Source: Xestospongia bergquistia
Taxonomy: Eukaryota > Porifera > Demospongiae > Haplosclerida > Petrosiidae
DNA: 64,000 bases
Reading direction: 5' to 3'
NCBI GenBank assembly: GCA_963965975.1
Contig: OZ014418.1
Location: 5,778,775-5,842,774, forward strand
Shown: positions 10,613 through 20,714 of the stretch, piece by piece
How positions within the stretch are numbered: the first letter of the stretch is position 1
How the letters are laid out: the number at the start of each line of letters is the position of its first letter
Translations under genes and position numbers: made by a program
The notes under the pieces: model-generated
What the model saw: the letters and a program-made list of their open reading frames with translations, nothing else
Database searches by the model: none
Told to the model about the DNA's origin: nothing

Positions 10613-12247
10613 ATGAATGCTAGAAGAGTTTGTTCTTATCCAGTACTATGTATTAAATCTAAAGGAGCTATCTTGATGATTTGGGTGTCCACAACTGTAT
10701 ATATCTACTTGTTTTATGTTAATCCCCAAAATCTCAAAATCGATCAAGGTCTCTATAATCAGTATTATCTCTATCTATACTTGACTTCAATACTTCGCAT
10801 CTTCTTCCCACTATTTGGATGGATTGCTGATGCATGGATTGGACGATATAGAGCTATTTTATATGGACTGTATTCTTTAATAATAGGATGTGTATTTTTT
10901 ACAGGATCTGTTATGACTTATGAATTTAACCCACTCATGTCACAAATCTTTTTTTATGTGTGCAGTGTTTTCAATTCACTTGGTTTAGCTGCTATATATG
11001 CCAACAGTCTTCCATTTATTACTGATCAAATGATAGGAGCATCTGGTGATGAACTCAGTGCTGCAGTATATTGGTGGTATTGGAGTTCACAATTTCCTTC
11101 TGTAGTACTAGTGGATTTTGTCTGTACATTACAAAATACTCCTCCTGTAATACTTCTATTGATGTTGATTTTTATATCATTCTCTGGTCTAACTATTGCT
11201 CTCTCTAGTCTGTTTCTTTGTCAACATTGGTTAGACAAGACACCTCAGATCACTAACCCTATTAAACATATTGCTAAAGTACTCAACTATGCTAGAAAGA
11301 ACAAATACCCCAGAAATCGTAGTGCCCTCACCTACTGGGAACAAGATGTTCCTTCACGACTTGACCTTGGTAAGCACGAATATGGTGGTCCTTTCTCAGA
11401 GGAGGAGGTAGAGAATGTCAAGACAACACTGAGATTAATACCAGTTATATTTATATGTGCAATGAGAGGAATGGCTGTAGATGTGAGCTACAAACAGCAA
11501 AGTCATATGACAGTTAACAATGATAGTATTCTTACATGTTTCTTCATTGATCAAAACAGATTATTTCATCAAATAATAACTTTTGGAATCCCATTATATC
11601 ATTTCATTATACGACCAATTATAAAGAAAACTACCAAATATACTCCTAGTATGTTGACATTAATTGGAGCTGGTTTTATTATTCATGTTTTAAGACCTGT
11701 AGGTATGGTAGTAATAGAGACTATAGGTCACCTCCAAACTCCTAATGTCACTTGTATGTTTAATGATAATATCAATGAGGTAATGGCTCTCAATTATTAC
11801 TGGACTATGATACCACATTTGCTGGGAATTGTTGGATTGGTTTTTTGTGTGATAGTCCTTCTTGAATTTATCATTGCTCAATCTCCTCATGAAATGAAAG
11901 GATTCTTATTTGGACTTTTGTTTGGATTTGATGGTATAGCTAAACTGATTGGATATAATCTCTATCGTCCTTTTCAATTCCTTCCTGTATCCATTCCTAT
12001 AAGTTGTGGTTTCTATTACTACCTCACTCAGACTCTCCTTCTCTCTCTTGTGTTCATTATCTTCCTCATTTTATCTAAACATTACAAACTGAGAATGAGA
12101 AATAATCCAGTTAATATTCACATGATAGCAGAAACACATATCACAGCTTATATTGATCAGGAAGAAGAGTATTATAGAGATATTAATGAAGAAAACTACT
12201 CCATTAACTCATTAAGTCATAGTAACTTTGGTGCAATTCATACTTAA
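10613..12247 (+). CDS. POT/PTR2 (SLC15-like) transporter, copy D
   Basis: Intact, 544 residues, single exon. Family motifs at the usual places: GWIADAWIGRYRAI (69-82), PFITDQMIGASGDEL (134-148), central loop 206-270, EFIIAQSPHEMKG (418-430), PISCGFYYYLTQT (462-474), with NVT (378-380) as a possible glycosylation site. Tail YSINSLSHSNFGAIHT is full length. Differences from copy B concentrate in residues 30-55, 155-180 and 285-325, whereas the central loop is almost unchanged (one visible change, GKHEYGGPF for GKDKYGGPF). The start is fixed by the conserved MNARRVCSYP. Its 5' flank is shared with copy G and not with B, so promoter and coding region have different nearest relatives. Confidence 0.85.
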   Translation: MNARRVCSYPVLCIKSKGAILMIWVSTTVYIYLFYVNPQNLKIDQGLYNQYYLYLYLTSILRIFFPLFGWIADAWIGRYRAILYGLYSLIIGCVFFTGSVMTYEFNPLMSQIFFYVCSVFNSLGLAAIYANSLPFITDQMIGASGDELSAAVYWWYWSSQFPSVVLVDFVCTLQNTPPVILLLMLIFISFSGLTIALSSLFLCQHWLDKTPQITNPIKHIAKVLNYARKNKYPRNRSALTYWEQDVPSRLDLGKHEYGGPFSEEEVENVKTTLRLIPVIFICAMRGMAVDVSYKQQSHMTVNNDSILTCFFIDQNRLFHQIITFGIPLYHFIIRPIIKKTTKYTPSMLTLIGAGFIIHVLRPVGMVVIETIGHLQTPNVTCMFNDNINEVMALNYYWTMIPHLLGIVGLVFCVIVLLEFIIAQSPHEMKGFLFGLLFGFDGIAKLIGYNLYRPFQFLPVSIPISCGFYYYLTQTLLLSLVFIIFLILSKHYKLRMRNNPVNIHMIAETHITAYIDQEEEYYRDINEENYSINSLSHSNFGAIHT

Positions 12248-13394
12248 CATATAACTGATTGTGCATTATTTGATTCCGGAGAATTTTTTGCTTGTGCACT
12301 ACAAATTAAATTACATATATTAATATATATAACTTGAATCACATAAAAGTAAGTTCACTAAAAACAAATAAAAGTCAGCTAGAACTAGATATTTTGACAA
12401 CAATGTTTCTGTTTTCTTCAGTGGTTCGGTGGAATATGAGCTTTCTTAGTTTGTAACTGATTTTCTTTATCACCTCTCATCCATTCCTATAAATTGTGGT
12501 TTGGCTCTGGGAGACCAAGTTAAGGACATGCTAAACTCCTCTCCATTGAATTATATATATTTGTAAATTACAAGGTTCTGTCTTTTATTGGACTTTGTAT
12601 ATGATTGATGTCAAAGTACTGTGACTTATTTACTTTGTACAGTTGTTTATTAAGGGTCTTTTTTACTTTCTATTTTATTCATGTGTCGATTTGCAACAAT
12701 AGAAACAGTTCATGATGTTGTGACAGCATAACTATTGTATTTTTTAAAGTGAACATTATGAACTGTGCAGTTAACACAACAGAATTGAAAGTGAAACAAT
12801 TGACAACGTGACTATTGTAGTTTGTAAACACGCATATATCAAGTTATTAACTGAAGTGACATTCGCACATTTAGCTGACCCAATCTTTATTTATCAGTAT
12901 AGCCATTAAAATCATAGAGCAATAACCTGTTACATAACAATTACTCAAAAATACAATCACTTTATATATATGTGTTTACAAAATACTACAATTGTAAATA
13001 TTATGGACTAATTTTTACTCTCACATTTAACAAATGAAGGTAAAAAAAAGGAATTGATATACAATACATCAACCAAGAAGAATAGTATTTTAGGAAAATT
13101 GATGAAAAAACTTTCTATGAGAACATCTCCAAAATTCTTTACTATGTTTTCACTTTCTAATAGTCAATATCTACATCATTAAATAAAAAGTGTCCTTCCT
13201 TTTCTTGTGTAGTAACAAAGTTTCATTTCATCGTAAACTGATTAAACATTGTTATATACTGTTTGACTTGATAAACTTAGTTTGTGCAATTACTACTTGT
13301 ACCACCAAAAACATCAAAAACCATAAATTTATAGGCGCTTCCATTTGGTGAATTACTAGATGTACCACTAAGTTATTATCTGAAAGCTAATTCT

Positions 13395-13650
13395 AATACA
13401 GTAATGATCAAATACAGTAATGATCTAATACAGTAATGACCTAATACAGTAATGATCTAATACAGTAATGATCTAATACAGTAATGATCTAATACAGTAA
13501 TGATCAAATACAGTAATGATCTAATACAGTAATGACCTAATACAGTAATGATCTAATACAGTAATGATCTAATACAGTAATGATCTAATACAGTAATGAT
13601 CAAATACAGTAATGATCTAATACAGTAACGACCTAATACAGTAATGATCT
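13395..13650. repeat. 16-bp satellite, 16 units, with 96-bp higher-order pattern
   Basis: Sixteen consecutive units of AATACAGTAATGATCT. The last bases vary in a set order: GATCA, GATCT, GACCT, GATCT, GATCT, GATCT, then the same six again and four more (the unit-15 GACCT also has AACG). The real period is thus six units (96 bp). The related spacer near 31812 keeps only about two diverged units (TAATAGAGTAAAGATC...), showing where the array expanded. No spacers, so not CRISPR. Confidence 0.95.
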
Positions 13651-13973
13651 AATGTAGTCATGAAAGTTGACATTTTGAGGGTTGACATTTTGAGAGTTGA
13701 GATTCAGTGGAATATGAGCTTTCTTAGTTTGTAACTGATTTTCTTTATCACCTCTCAGGATTAGATTGATGATAAGGATCAGTTTGTTATTTACTAAAGA
13801 AGCTCTGGGAGAACAAGTTTCTTTGAGCTATTCTTTTCTAAAATCTTTCTACTTTCTATTCTATTGATGTGTCAATTTTCAAAAATAGAACTAGTTCATA
13901 ATGTTGTGACAACATGAATATTATAGTCTGTAAAGAGTTTAGTATGTTTACAAAAATAATAGTCAAGTTATCA

Positions 13974-13997
13974 TCATGTGATTCACAGCATTATAAG
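13974..13997 (+). promoter_or_regulatory. TCATGTGA box plus TATA-like box
   Basis: TCATGTGAT at 13974-13982 (last base changed) and ATTATAAG at 13990-13997, 73 bp before the ATG of copy E. Confidence 0.45.
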
Positions 13998-14070
13998 ATG
14001 TTTCTACTGTTACAATTACCACTCAACAAAATATTAGAGCTTTGTCATTTTCAAGCATAAAGAATTTGTA

Positions 14071-15711
14071 ATGAATACTAGAAGAATTTGTTCTTATCCA
14101 GTGCTATGTATAAATTCTAAAGGAGCTATCTTGATGATTTGGGTGTCAGTGGCTTTATATATCTACTTATCCCATGTGAGTATTATCAATATCTATATTG
14201 CTTTTAAAATCAACAGTGTTCTCTACTTTCGTTATGACCTTTTCCTATACTTGACTTTATCGCTTTATATTTTTAATCCACTATTTGGATGGATTGCTGA
14301 TGCATGGATTGGACAATATAGAGCTATTTTACATGGACTGTATTCTTTTGTGATAGGATGTGTGTTTTTGACAGCATCTGTTATTATCAAAGACTTTAAG
14401 CCATTATTCTCACAAGTATTTCTTTATGCAAGTAGTATTTTCGATTCATTTGGTATAGCTGCTATATATGCTAATATGCTTCCTTTTATTACTGATCAAA
14501 TGATAGGAGCATCTGGTGATGAACTTAGTGCTGCAGTACATTGGTGGTGTTGGAGTCAGATATTTCCTAATATGATACAAAAGAATGAGCCATGTATATT
14601 TAACATTATTCCTCGAATTATTGCATCTATTGTCATGTCATTCTCTGGTTTAGCTATTGCTCTCTCTAGTCTGTTTCTTGGTCAACATTGGCTAGACAAG
14701 ACACCTCAGATCACTAATCCTATTAAACATATTGTTAAAGTACTCAACTATGCTAGAAAGAACAAATATCCCAGGAATCGTAGTGCCCTCACATACTGGG
14801 AACAAGATGCTCCTTCACGACTTGACCTAGGTAAGGATAAATATGGTGGTCCTTTCTCAGAGGAGGAGGTAGACAATGTTAAGACAGCAGTGAGGTTAAT
14901 ACCAGTTATTTTTATATGTGCCATGCAAGGACTGACTTTATATGTGACTTCTGTTCAGCAAAGTCATATGACTACTAACTATGATAACATTCTTGCATGT
15001 TTTTTTATCGATGAAATTAACTTAGTTGATTACACAATTGGAATTGGAATTCCACTCTATCATTTCATTATAAGACCACTTCTACAGAAAATAACCAAGT
15101 ATACTCCTAGTATGTTGACAATAATTGGAGCTGCATTTTTAATCAGAATGTTAGGAACTATTGGAATGGTAGCAATAGAAACAGTAGGTCACCTCCAAAC
15201 TCCTAATGTTACTTGTATGTTTAATGATAACATTGAAGTGGTTATGTCTCTTAATTATTATTGGACTATGATACCACAAGTGTTTGGAGGATTTGGTATA
15301 GTTCTTTTTACCATAGGCTCTTTTGAGTTTATCATAGCTCAGTCTCCTTTACAAATGAAAGGGCTTTTATTAGGACTTTGGTTTGCATTCAATGGCATGG
15401 CTAAACTGATTGGATACAATCTCTATCGTCCTTTTCTGTTACTTCTTGCATCCATTCCTATAAGTTGTGGTTTCTATTACTACCTCACTCAGACTCTCCT
15501 TCTTTTACTTTTATTTGTTGTTTTCTACACTCTGTCTAAACATTACAAACTGAGAATAAGAAATAATCCAGTTAATATTCACATGATAGTTGAGAGACAT
15601 GTCATAACTTATATTGACCAGGAAGAAGAGTATTTTAAAGACATTGATGAAGAAAATTACAGCTCTATTAACTCATCAAGTAATAGTAGCTTTGAAGCCA
15701 CTTATAATTAA
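14071..15711 (+). CDS. POT/PTR2 transporter copy E (second subfamily)
   Basis: Intact, 546 residues, single exon, start MNTRRICSYP. It belongs with copies F, I, M and N: shared markers are INDFKPLFSQ-type TM3-TM4 text (here IKDFKPLFSQ), NPLFGWIADAWIGQYRAI (Arg of the loop changed to Gln), ETVGHLQTPN, EFIIAQSPLQMKG in place of SPHEMKG, and the tail YSSINSSSNSSFEATYN. The TM5 region (MIQKNEPCIFNIIPRIIA) is wholly unlike the first subfamily. The central loop (TPQITNPIKH to GGPFSEEEV) is nearly the same as in the first subfamily, suggesting strong constraint or exchange between subfamilies there. Confidence 0.85.
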   Translation: MNTRRICSYPVLCINSKGAILMIWVSVALYIYLSHVSIINIYIAFKINSVLYFRYDLFLYLTLSLYIFNPLFGWIADAWIGQYRAILHGLYSFVIGCVFLTASVIIKDFKPLFSQVFLYASSIFDSFGIAAIYANMLPFITDQMIGASGDELSAAVHWWCWSQIFPNMIQKNEPCIFNIIPRIIASIVMSFSGLAIALSSLFLGQHWLDKTPQITNPIKHIVKVLNYARKNKYPRNRSALTYWEQDAPSRLDLGKDKYGGPFSEEEVDNVKTAVRLIPVIFICAMQGLTLYVTSVQQSHMTTNYDNILACFFIDEINLVDYTIGIGIPLYHFIIRPLLQKITKYTPSMLTIIGAAFLIRMLGTIGMVAIETVGHLQTPNVTCMFNDNIEVVMSLNYYWTMIPQVFGGFGIVLFTIGSFEFIIAQSPLQMKGLLLGLWFAFNGMAKLIGYNLYRPFLLLLASIPISCGFYYYLTQTLLLLLLFVVFYTLSKHYKLRIRNNPVNIHMIVERHVITYIDQEEEYFKDIDEENYSSINSSSNSSFEATYN

Positions 15712-16379
15712 CTTATCACAGATTGTGTGTCTTTATTAGTTCCCACTTGTTTAGAAAGATTTTTTTAGCTACATAACTTTGGTTGAATATTGGAAGTATT
15801 TAAATTGTTACTAACAAATTGGTTGATCCTATAATGTTTAGTTTATTGTATAACTCAACAATATTAATACATTCTGTGATATATCATACCAACAGTTTTC
15901 ACACTAATTATCTATAATTTATAAGTTAACAACAAATGTAACCAAATCAATGGTCCAGTAGTCTTCACTAAGTATAGACAATTTTCTGGTTTAATGTTCA
16001 TCTTAAAAGAAGATCCAGGATATTAGGTACTTCCTATTATTGCTTTATTAATTATTTATTATTAATAATATCTATATCACAATATGTAAAACCTTTTTGT
16101 GAGCTAGTTAAACATGAATCCTTATTTCCTTCCAACATGCTATGGGTTTAGTTGATTATAACTAAAACTAAACATTTAGCTTAATTTAGTTATTTTTTAG
16201 TTAACTAACTATAATTAACTGAAACTATGGCAACAGATGACTAACTGAAACTCTGCTTGGTGTATACAGAATAGAATTGATGATAGAAATTAATAACAAT
16301 ACTAATTGGTAGAACCTTGTAGTACACACACATATAAATACTTTTTTGGAACATGAGTCAGCTAACACCATATAGTATA
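15712..16379. other. 3' flank of POT copy E
   Basis: No gene. 15712-16020 matches the 3' flanks of copies M (56457 on) and N (60684 on). From about 16150 the hAT-like relic text (TTTAGTTGATTATAACTAAA) appears, as near 408 and 62273, running directly into a POT 3' scrap. Confidence 0.55.
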
Positions 16380-17972
16380 TTTGGTTTCTACTACTACCTC
16401 ACTCAGACTCTCTTCTTGTGTTCATTATCTTCCTCATTTTATCTAAATATTACAAACTGAGAATGAGAAAGAATCAAGTTCACTTAATCTACACATGATA
16501 GCAGAGACACATATCACAGCTTATATTGACCAGGAAGAAGGGTATTTTGGATATATTGATGACAAAAACTACTAATCAAGTCATGGTAACTTTAGTACAA
16601 TTAGTAATTAATGTATGACTGATTGTGCTTTGTATATCTACTTTCCCATGTTACTAATATCAATATCTATATTGCATTTGAAATTTAGAGTGTTCTCTAT
16701 TTTCGATATGACCTTTTCTTTTACTTGAGTTTAACACTCTATATCTTTAATCCACTATTTGGATGAATTGCTAATATGTTATTAGAATAGTTTGTTAATT
16801 AAGTCATTGGTAGTACTGTACATTTGTCTGTGGTAGATGATAAGGGGTACAAGATAATTGTAATAATAAGGATCACAATTGAGGTAATATAAATACTCTT
16901 GATGATCTTGTGATGTTGTATGAGGTAATAATTGGCATAATTCAAGTAGAAGAGCTTTAATTGTTCAATGTAGTCCTAAAATCAGCATAATAATTACAGT
17001 GTAATGATTATTCATTGTACCTCATTGTATGGATTTTCCTCCATGCTTGTAGTACTAGCAGTTAATGGAGGTTGCTGTGTCAGTGGCTGTATGTATTGAT
17101 GCATGGATTTGAGGATATAAAGCTATTTATGTGAGCTGTATTCTTTTGTGATAGGATGTGTGTTTTTGACAACATCTCTTATTATCAAAGACTTTAAGCC
17201 ATTATTCTCACAAATATTTGTTTATGCAAGCAGTACCTTCAATTCATTTGGTATAGCTGCTGTATATGCTAATATGCTTCCTTTTATTACTTATCAAATG
17301 ATAGGAGCACCTGGTGATGGACTTAGTGCTGTAGTACATTAATGGTATTGGATCAGATGTTTCCTAATATGATGCAGAAGAATGAGCCATGTATATTACA
17401 TAATACTTCTTGAGTTATGACATCTATTGTCATATTTTTTTCTGGTCTAACTGTTGCTCTCTCTAGTCTGTTTCTTTGTCAAAATTAGCTAGACAAGACA
17501 CCTCAGATCACTAACCCTATTAAACATATTACTAAAGTACTCAACTATGCTAGAAAGAACAAGTACCCCAGGAATCATACTCCTCTCACCTACTGGGAAC
17601 AAGATGTCCCTTCACAACTAGACTTAGATAAAAATAATGGTGGTCCTTTCTCATAGGAGGAGGTAGAGGATGTCCAAACTCCTAATGTCACTTGTATGTG
17701 TAATCACATTGAAGTGTTTATATCTCTTAATTATTATTGGACTATGATACCACAAGTGTTTGGAGGATTTGGTATAGTTCTTTGTACTATAGCTTCTTTT
17801 ATGTTTATCATAGCTCAGTTTTCTATCATAGCTAAACTCATTGGATACAATTTTTTCCTTCTTTTTTGTTACTTCCTCAATCCATTCTTATAAGTTGTGG
17901 TTTCTATTACTACCTCACTCAGACTCTACTTACCTTTGTGTTCATTATCTTTCTCATTCTGTCTAAGCATTG
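16380..17972 (+). pseudogene. Scrambled POT/PTR2 remains, copy F
   Basis: Three blocks out of normal order. 16380-16615 is a 3' end (GFYYYLTQT-like through the stop region). 16635-16770 is an N-terminal scrap ending at the NPLFGW region. After about 310 bp of unrecognised sequence, 17085-17972 resumes at the DAWI region, keeps IIKDFKPLFSQIF, PFITYQMIGAPGDGL and TPQITNPIKH, then jumps from the SEEEVE region to QTPNVTCM, skipping TM7-TM9. Many stops and frameshifts. The E/N-type text places it in the second subfamily. It looks like at least two old copies fused by deletions. Confidence 0.8.
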
Positions 17973-18618
17973 TGTATCTCAACAATATTAATCCTTTATG
18001 TCTTACATCATAGCAACAGTTTTCACAATAGTTATCATTTTTAATTTTAATTTAATAAGTAAATGTAACCAAATCATTGGACTATTAGTCTTTGCTTACA
18101 TAGAAATATAACAGGATTGTCTTGTTTCTTGTATCATACCAAGGGGAATTCAACAACTATAGCTGCCTTTGCTCATGAGGTTATAGACACCAATGTGAAA
18201 CTTTGAACTTTTTTCAACTATGTAAGTATGCTTTACTTAGCAAAAGAAAAAAACGTTAATAATAAACAAGATAGTGGTACATAATATAAAGAATCGAAAA
18301 TGGGATATAGTGACTTATAATATATAATATGTATATTGCTACCTTTATACTAATTCATCAGTAATAGAAACACTTTATGTTACTCTGTTTACTAATATGA
18401 TAACCATGTGACTTTCATCTTTAACAATTGTTTATCAATTGTTGCACCTAACTGAAAGTAAAATAAGAAAGAGATACAACACTAACTACTTCACTGAAGA
18501 TAACAGTCAAATTATCATTACTTCATATAATCTGACTTGCATACACATATTATTCACAATAATTGTCACTTAGAGAAAATATTAGAGCTTTGTTATTTTC
18601 AAGCATAACAAATTTGTA
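17973..18618. other. Spacer and 5' flank of POT copy G
   Basis: No gene. Left part resembles 33400-33750 (3' flank of copy I). Right part (18360-18618) matches the flank of copy D, including CCATGTGAC near 18404, an E-box about 210 bp before the ATG. Confidence 0.5.
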
Positions 18619-20238
18619 ATGAATGCTAGAAGAGTTTGTTCTTATCCAATAGTATGTATTAAATCTAAAGGAGCTATCTTGATGATTTGGGTGTCAACAA
18701 CATTATTTTTCTACATGTCTTATGTTGACCCAAAAAATCTCAAAATCAATCAGGTTCTCTATAATCAGTATTTTCTCTTTGTATACTTGGCTTTAATACT
18801 TCGCATCTTCTTCCCACTATTTGGATGGATTGCTGATGCATGGATTGGACGATATAGAGCTATTTTATATGGACTGTATTCTTTAATAATAGGATGTGTA
18901 TTTTTTACAGGAGCTGTTGTTACTGATGAATTTAACCCACTGGTCTCACAAATCTTTTTTTATGTGTGCGGTGTTTTCAATGCACTTGGTATAGCTGCTA
19001 TATATGCTAATATTCTTCCTTTTATTACTGATCAAATGATAGGAGCATCTGGTGATGAACTTAGTGCTGCAGTACATTGGTGGTTTTGGAGTTTGCAATT
19101 TCCCTTTATATTACTAATATATTCTGATTGTGAATTAAAAAATACTTTTCCTGTAATACTTCTATTGATATTGATTTTTGTATCATTTTCTGGTCTAACT
19201 ATTGCTCTCTCTAGTCTGTTTCTTTGTCAACATTGGCTTGACAAAACACCTCAGATCACTAACCCTATTAAACATATTGCTAAAGTACTCAACTATGCTA
19301 GAAAGAACAAGTACCCCAGGAATCGTAGTGCCCTCACATACTGGGAACAAGATATCCCTTCACGACTTGACCTTGGTAAAGATAAATATGGTGGTCCTTT
19401 CTCAGAGGAGGAGGTAGAGAATATTAAGACAACATTGAGGCTAATACCAGTTATGTTTATATGTGCAATGAGAGGAATGGTTGTAGATATGAGCTATGAA
19501 CAGCAAAGTCATATGACAGTTAACAATGATAGTATTTTTACATGTTTCTTCAGTGACCATTACAAATTATTTTATCAAATGTTAACTTTTGGAATTCCAT
19601 TATATCATTTCATTATAAGACCAATTATAAAGAAAACCACCAAATATACTCCTAGTATGTTGACAATAATTGGAGCTGGTTTATTTATTCAAGTTTTAGG
19701 ACCTGTAGGTATGGTAGTAATAGATACTATAGGTCACCTCCAAACTCCTAATGTCACTTGTATGTTTAATGATAATATCAATGAGGTTATGTCTCTTAAT
19801 TATTACTGGATTATAATACCATTAACGCTGCGAGTAATTGGATCTATTTTTTGTGTGATAGTCATTATTGAATTTGTCATTGCTCAATCTCCTTATGAAA
19901 TGAAAGGCTTCTTATTAGGACTTTTGTTTGCATTCGATGGTATAGCTAAACTGATTGGATATAATCTCTATCGTCCTTTTCAGTTCCTCCCTGCATCCAT
20001 TCCCATAAGTTGTGGTTTCTATTTCCACCTCACTCAGACTCTCCTTCTTTTACTTTTATTTGTTGTTTTCTACATTCTGTCTAAACATTACAAACTGAGA
20101 GTAAGAAATAATCCAGTTAATATTCACATGATAGCAGACACACATATCACAGCTTACATTAACCAAGAAGAAGAGTATTATAGAGAAAGTGATGAAGAAA
20201 ACTACTCCATTAAATCATTAAGTTATGGCAACTTTTGA
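18619..20238 (+). CDS. POT/PTR2 transporter copy G, head of unit 1
   Basis: Intact, 539 residues, single exon, start MNARRVCSYP. First-subfamily motifs throughout; distinctive changes are YSDCELKNTFPVI after TM5, SYEQQSHMT and EFVIAQSPYEMKG. Its TM12 (LLLLLLFVVFYILSKHY) matches the second subfamily (copies E, N) while the rest follows the first, a mosaic suggesting exchange at the 3' end. A G-to-T change makes ACTTTTGAG of ACTTTGGAG and ends the protein at GNF, five or so residues early; unlikely to matter. The stop lies 476 bp before the first FANCD2 exon of this unit. Confidence 0.85.
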   Translation: MNARRVCSYPIVCIKSKGAILMIWVSTTLFFYMSYVDPKNLKINQVLYNQYFLFVYLALILRIFFPLFGWIADAWIGRYRAILYGLYSLIIGCVFFTGAVVTDEFNPLVSQIFFYVCGVFNALGIAAIYANILPFITDQMIGASGDELSAAVHWWFWSLQFPFILLIYSDCELKNTFPVILLLILIFVSFSGLTIALSSLFLCQHWLDKTPQITNPIKHIAKVLNYARKNKYPRNRSALTYWEQDIPSRLDLGKDKYGGPFSEEEVENIKTTLRLIPVMFICAMRGMVVDMSYEQQSHMTVNNDSIFTCFFSDHYKLFYQMLTFGIPLYHFIIRPIIKKTTKYTPSMLTIIGAGLFIQVLGPVGMVVIDTIGHLQTPNVTCMFNDNINEVMSLNYYWIIIPLTLRVIGSIFCVIVIIEFVIAQSPYEMKGFLLGLLFAFDGIAKLIGYNLYRPFQFLPASIPISCGFYFHLTQTLLLLLLFVVFYILSKHYKLRVRNNPVNIHMIADTHITAYINQEEEYYRESDEENYSIKSLSYGNF

Positions 20239-20714
20239 GCCACATGTCATTAATATGTGATTGATCATGCATTCCCTTTAATTTGCAAATTAATTGTTAG
20301 AGAATTATTTACATGTTTTACATATTACATGTCTTAAATTGTTCTTCTGTTACTAATTTATTGCTTTCCTCATGTTATTTAGTTTATTTTGTAACTTAAC
20401 AATATTATATATAGCAACATTTGAATTTTTCATAAATAATTTTAAAAGTAAAGCTCTCAAAAATTGACTGCTATCAGATATTTTGGAACTTTCAATTAGA
20501 GATAGATGTAATGATCCTGACATTAGCTTCAATGATGTTGTTCAGTGTATGTACATAGCTGGTGATATATGACTAGTTATATATGTAATTTATGTAAAGA
20601 AATTTATGAATGGAATTAAATTATTAAAAAATACAGTATTGTTTTAATAAATGTTTATTGATAATACATGTAGAGTCCATTTTACTATATTTATGTTATA
20701 TTATTATTATTTAG
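20239..20714. other. POT 3' flank joined to FANCD2 intron, unit 1
   Basis: No gene. It runs from the POT stop to a clean splice acceptor (TTATTATTATTTAG). The same stretch, with small indels, is at 36174-36634 and 48351-48793, so the POT/FANCD2 junction lies somewhere inside it and is older than the triplication. I looked for a preceding FANCD2 exon (residues before YKLIGIIGAV in human) and found none. Confidence 0.6.

Larger units (their letters stand above)
12248..14070. other. Spacer between POT copies D and E
   Basis: No gene. 12248-13380 is homologous to 31146-31800 after copy H; it then holds the 16-bp satellite (13395-13650). After it come the repeated words GTTGACATTTTGAG and a second copy of POT 3'-flank sequence (from about 13700, like 12430), ending in the promoter of copy E. 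Confidence 0.55.

Noticed and set aside
13395-13650. CRISPR-like array
   Set aside because: Units are contiguous with no spacers; a tandem satellite in eukaryotic DNA.
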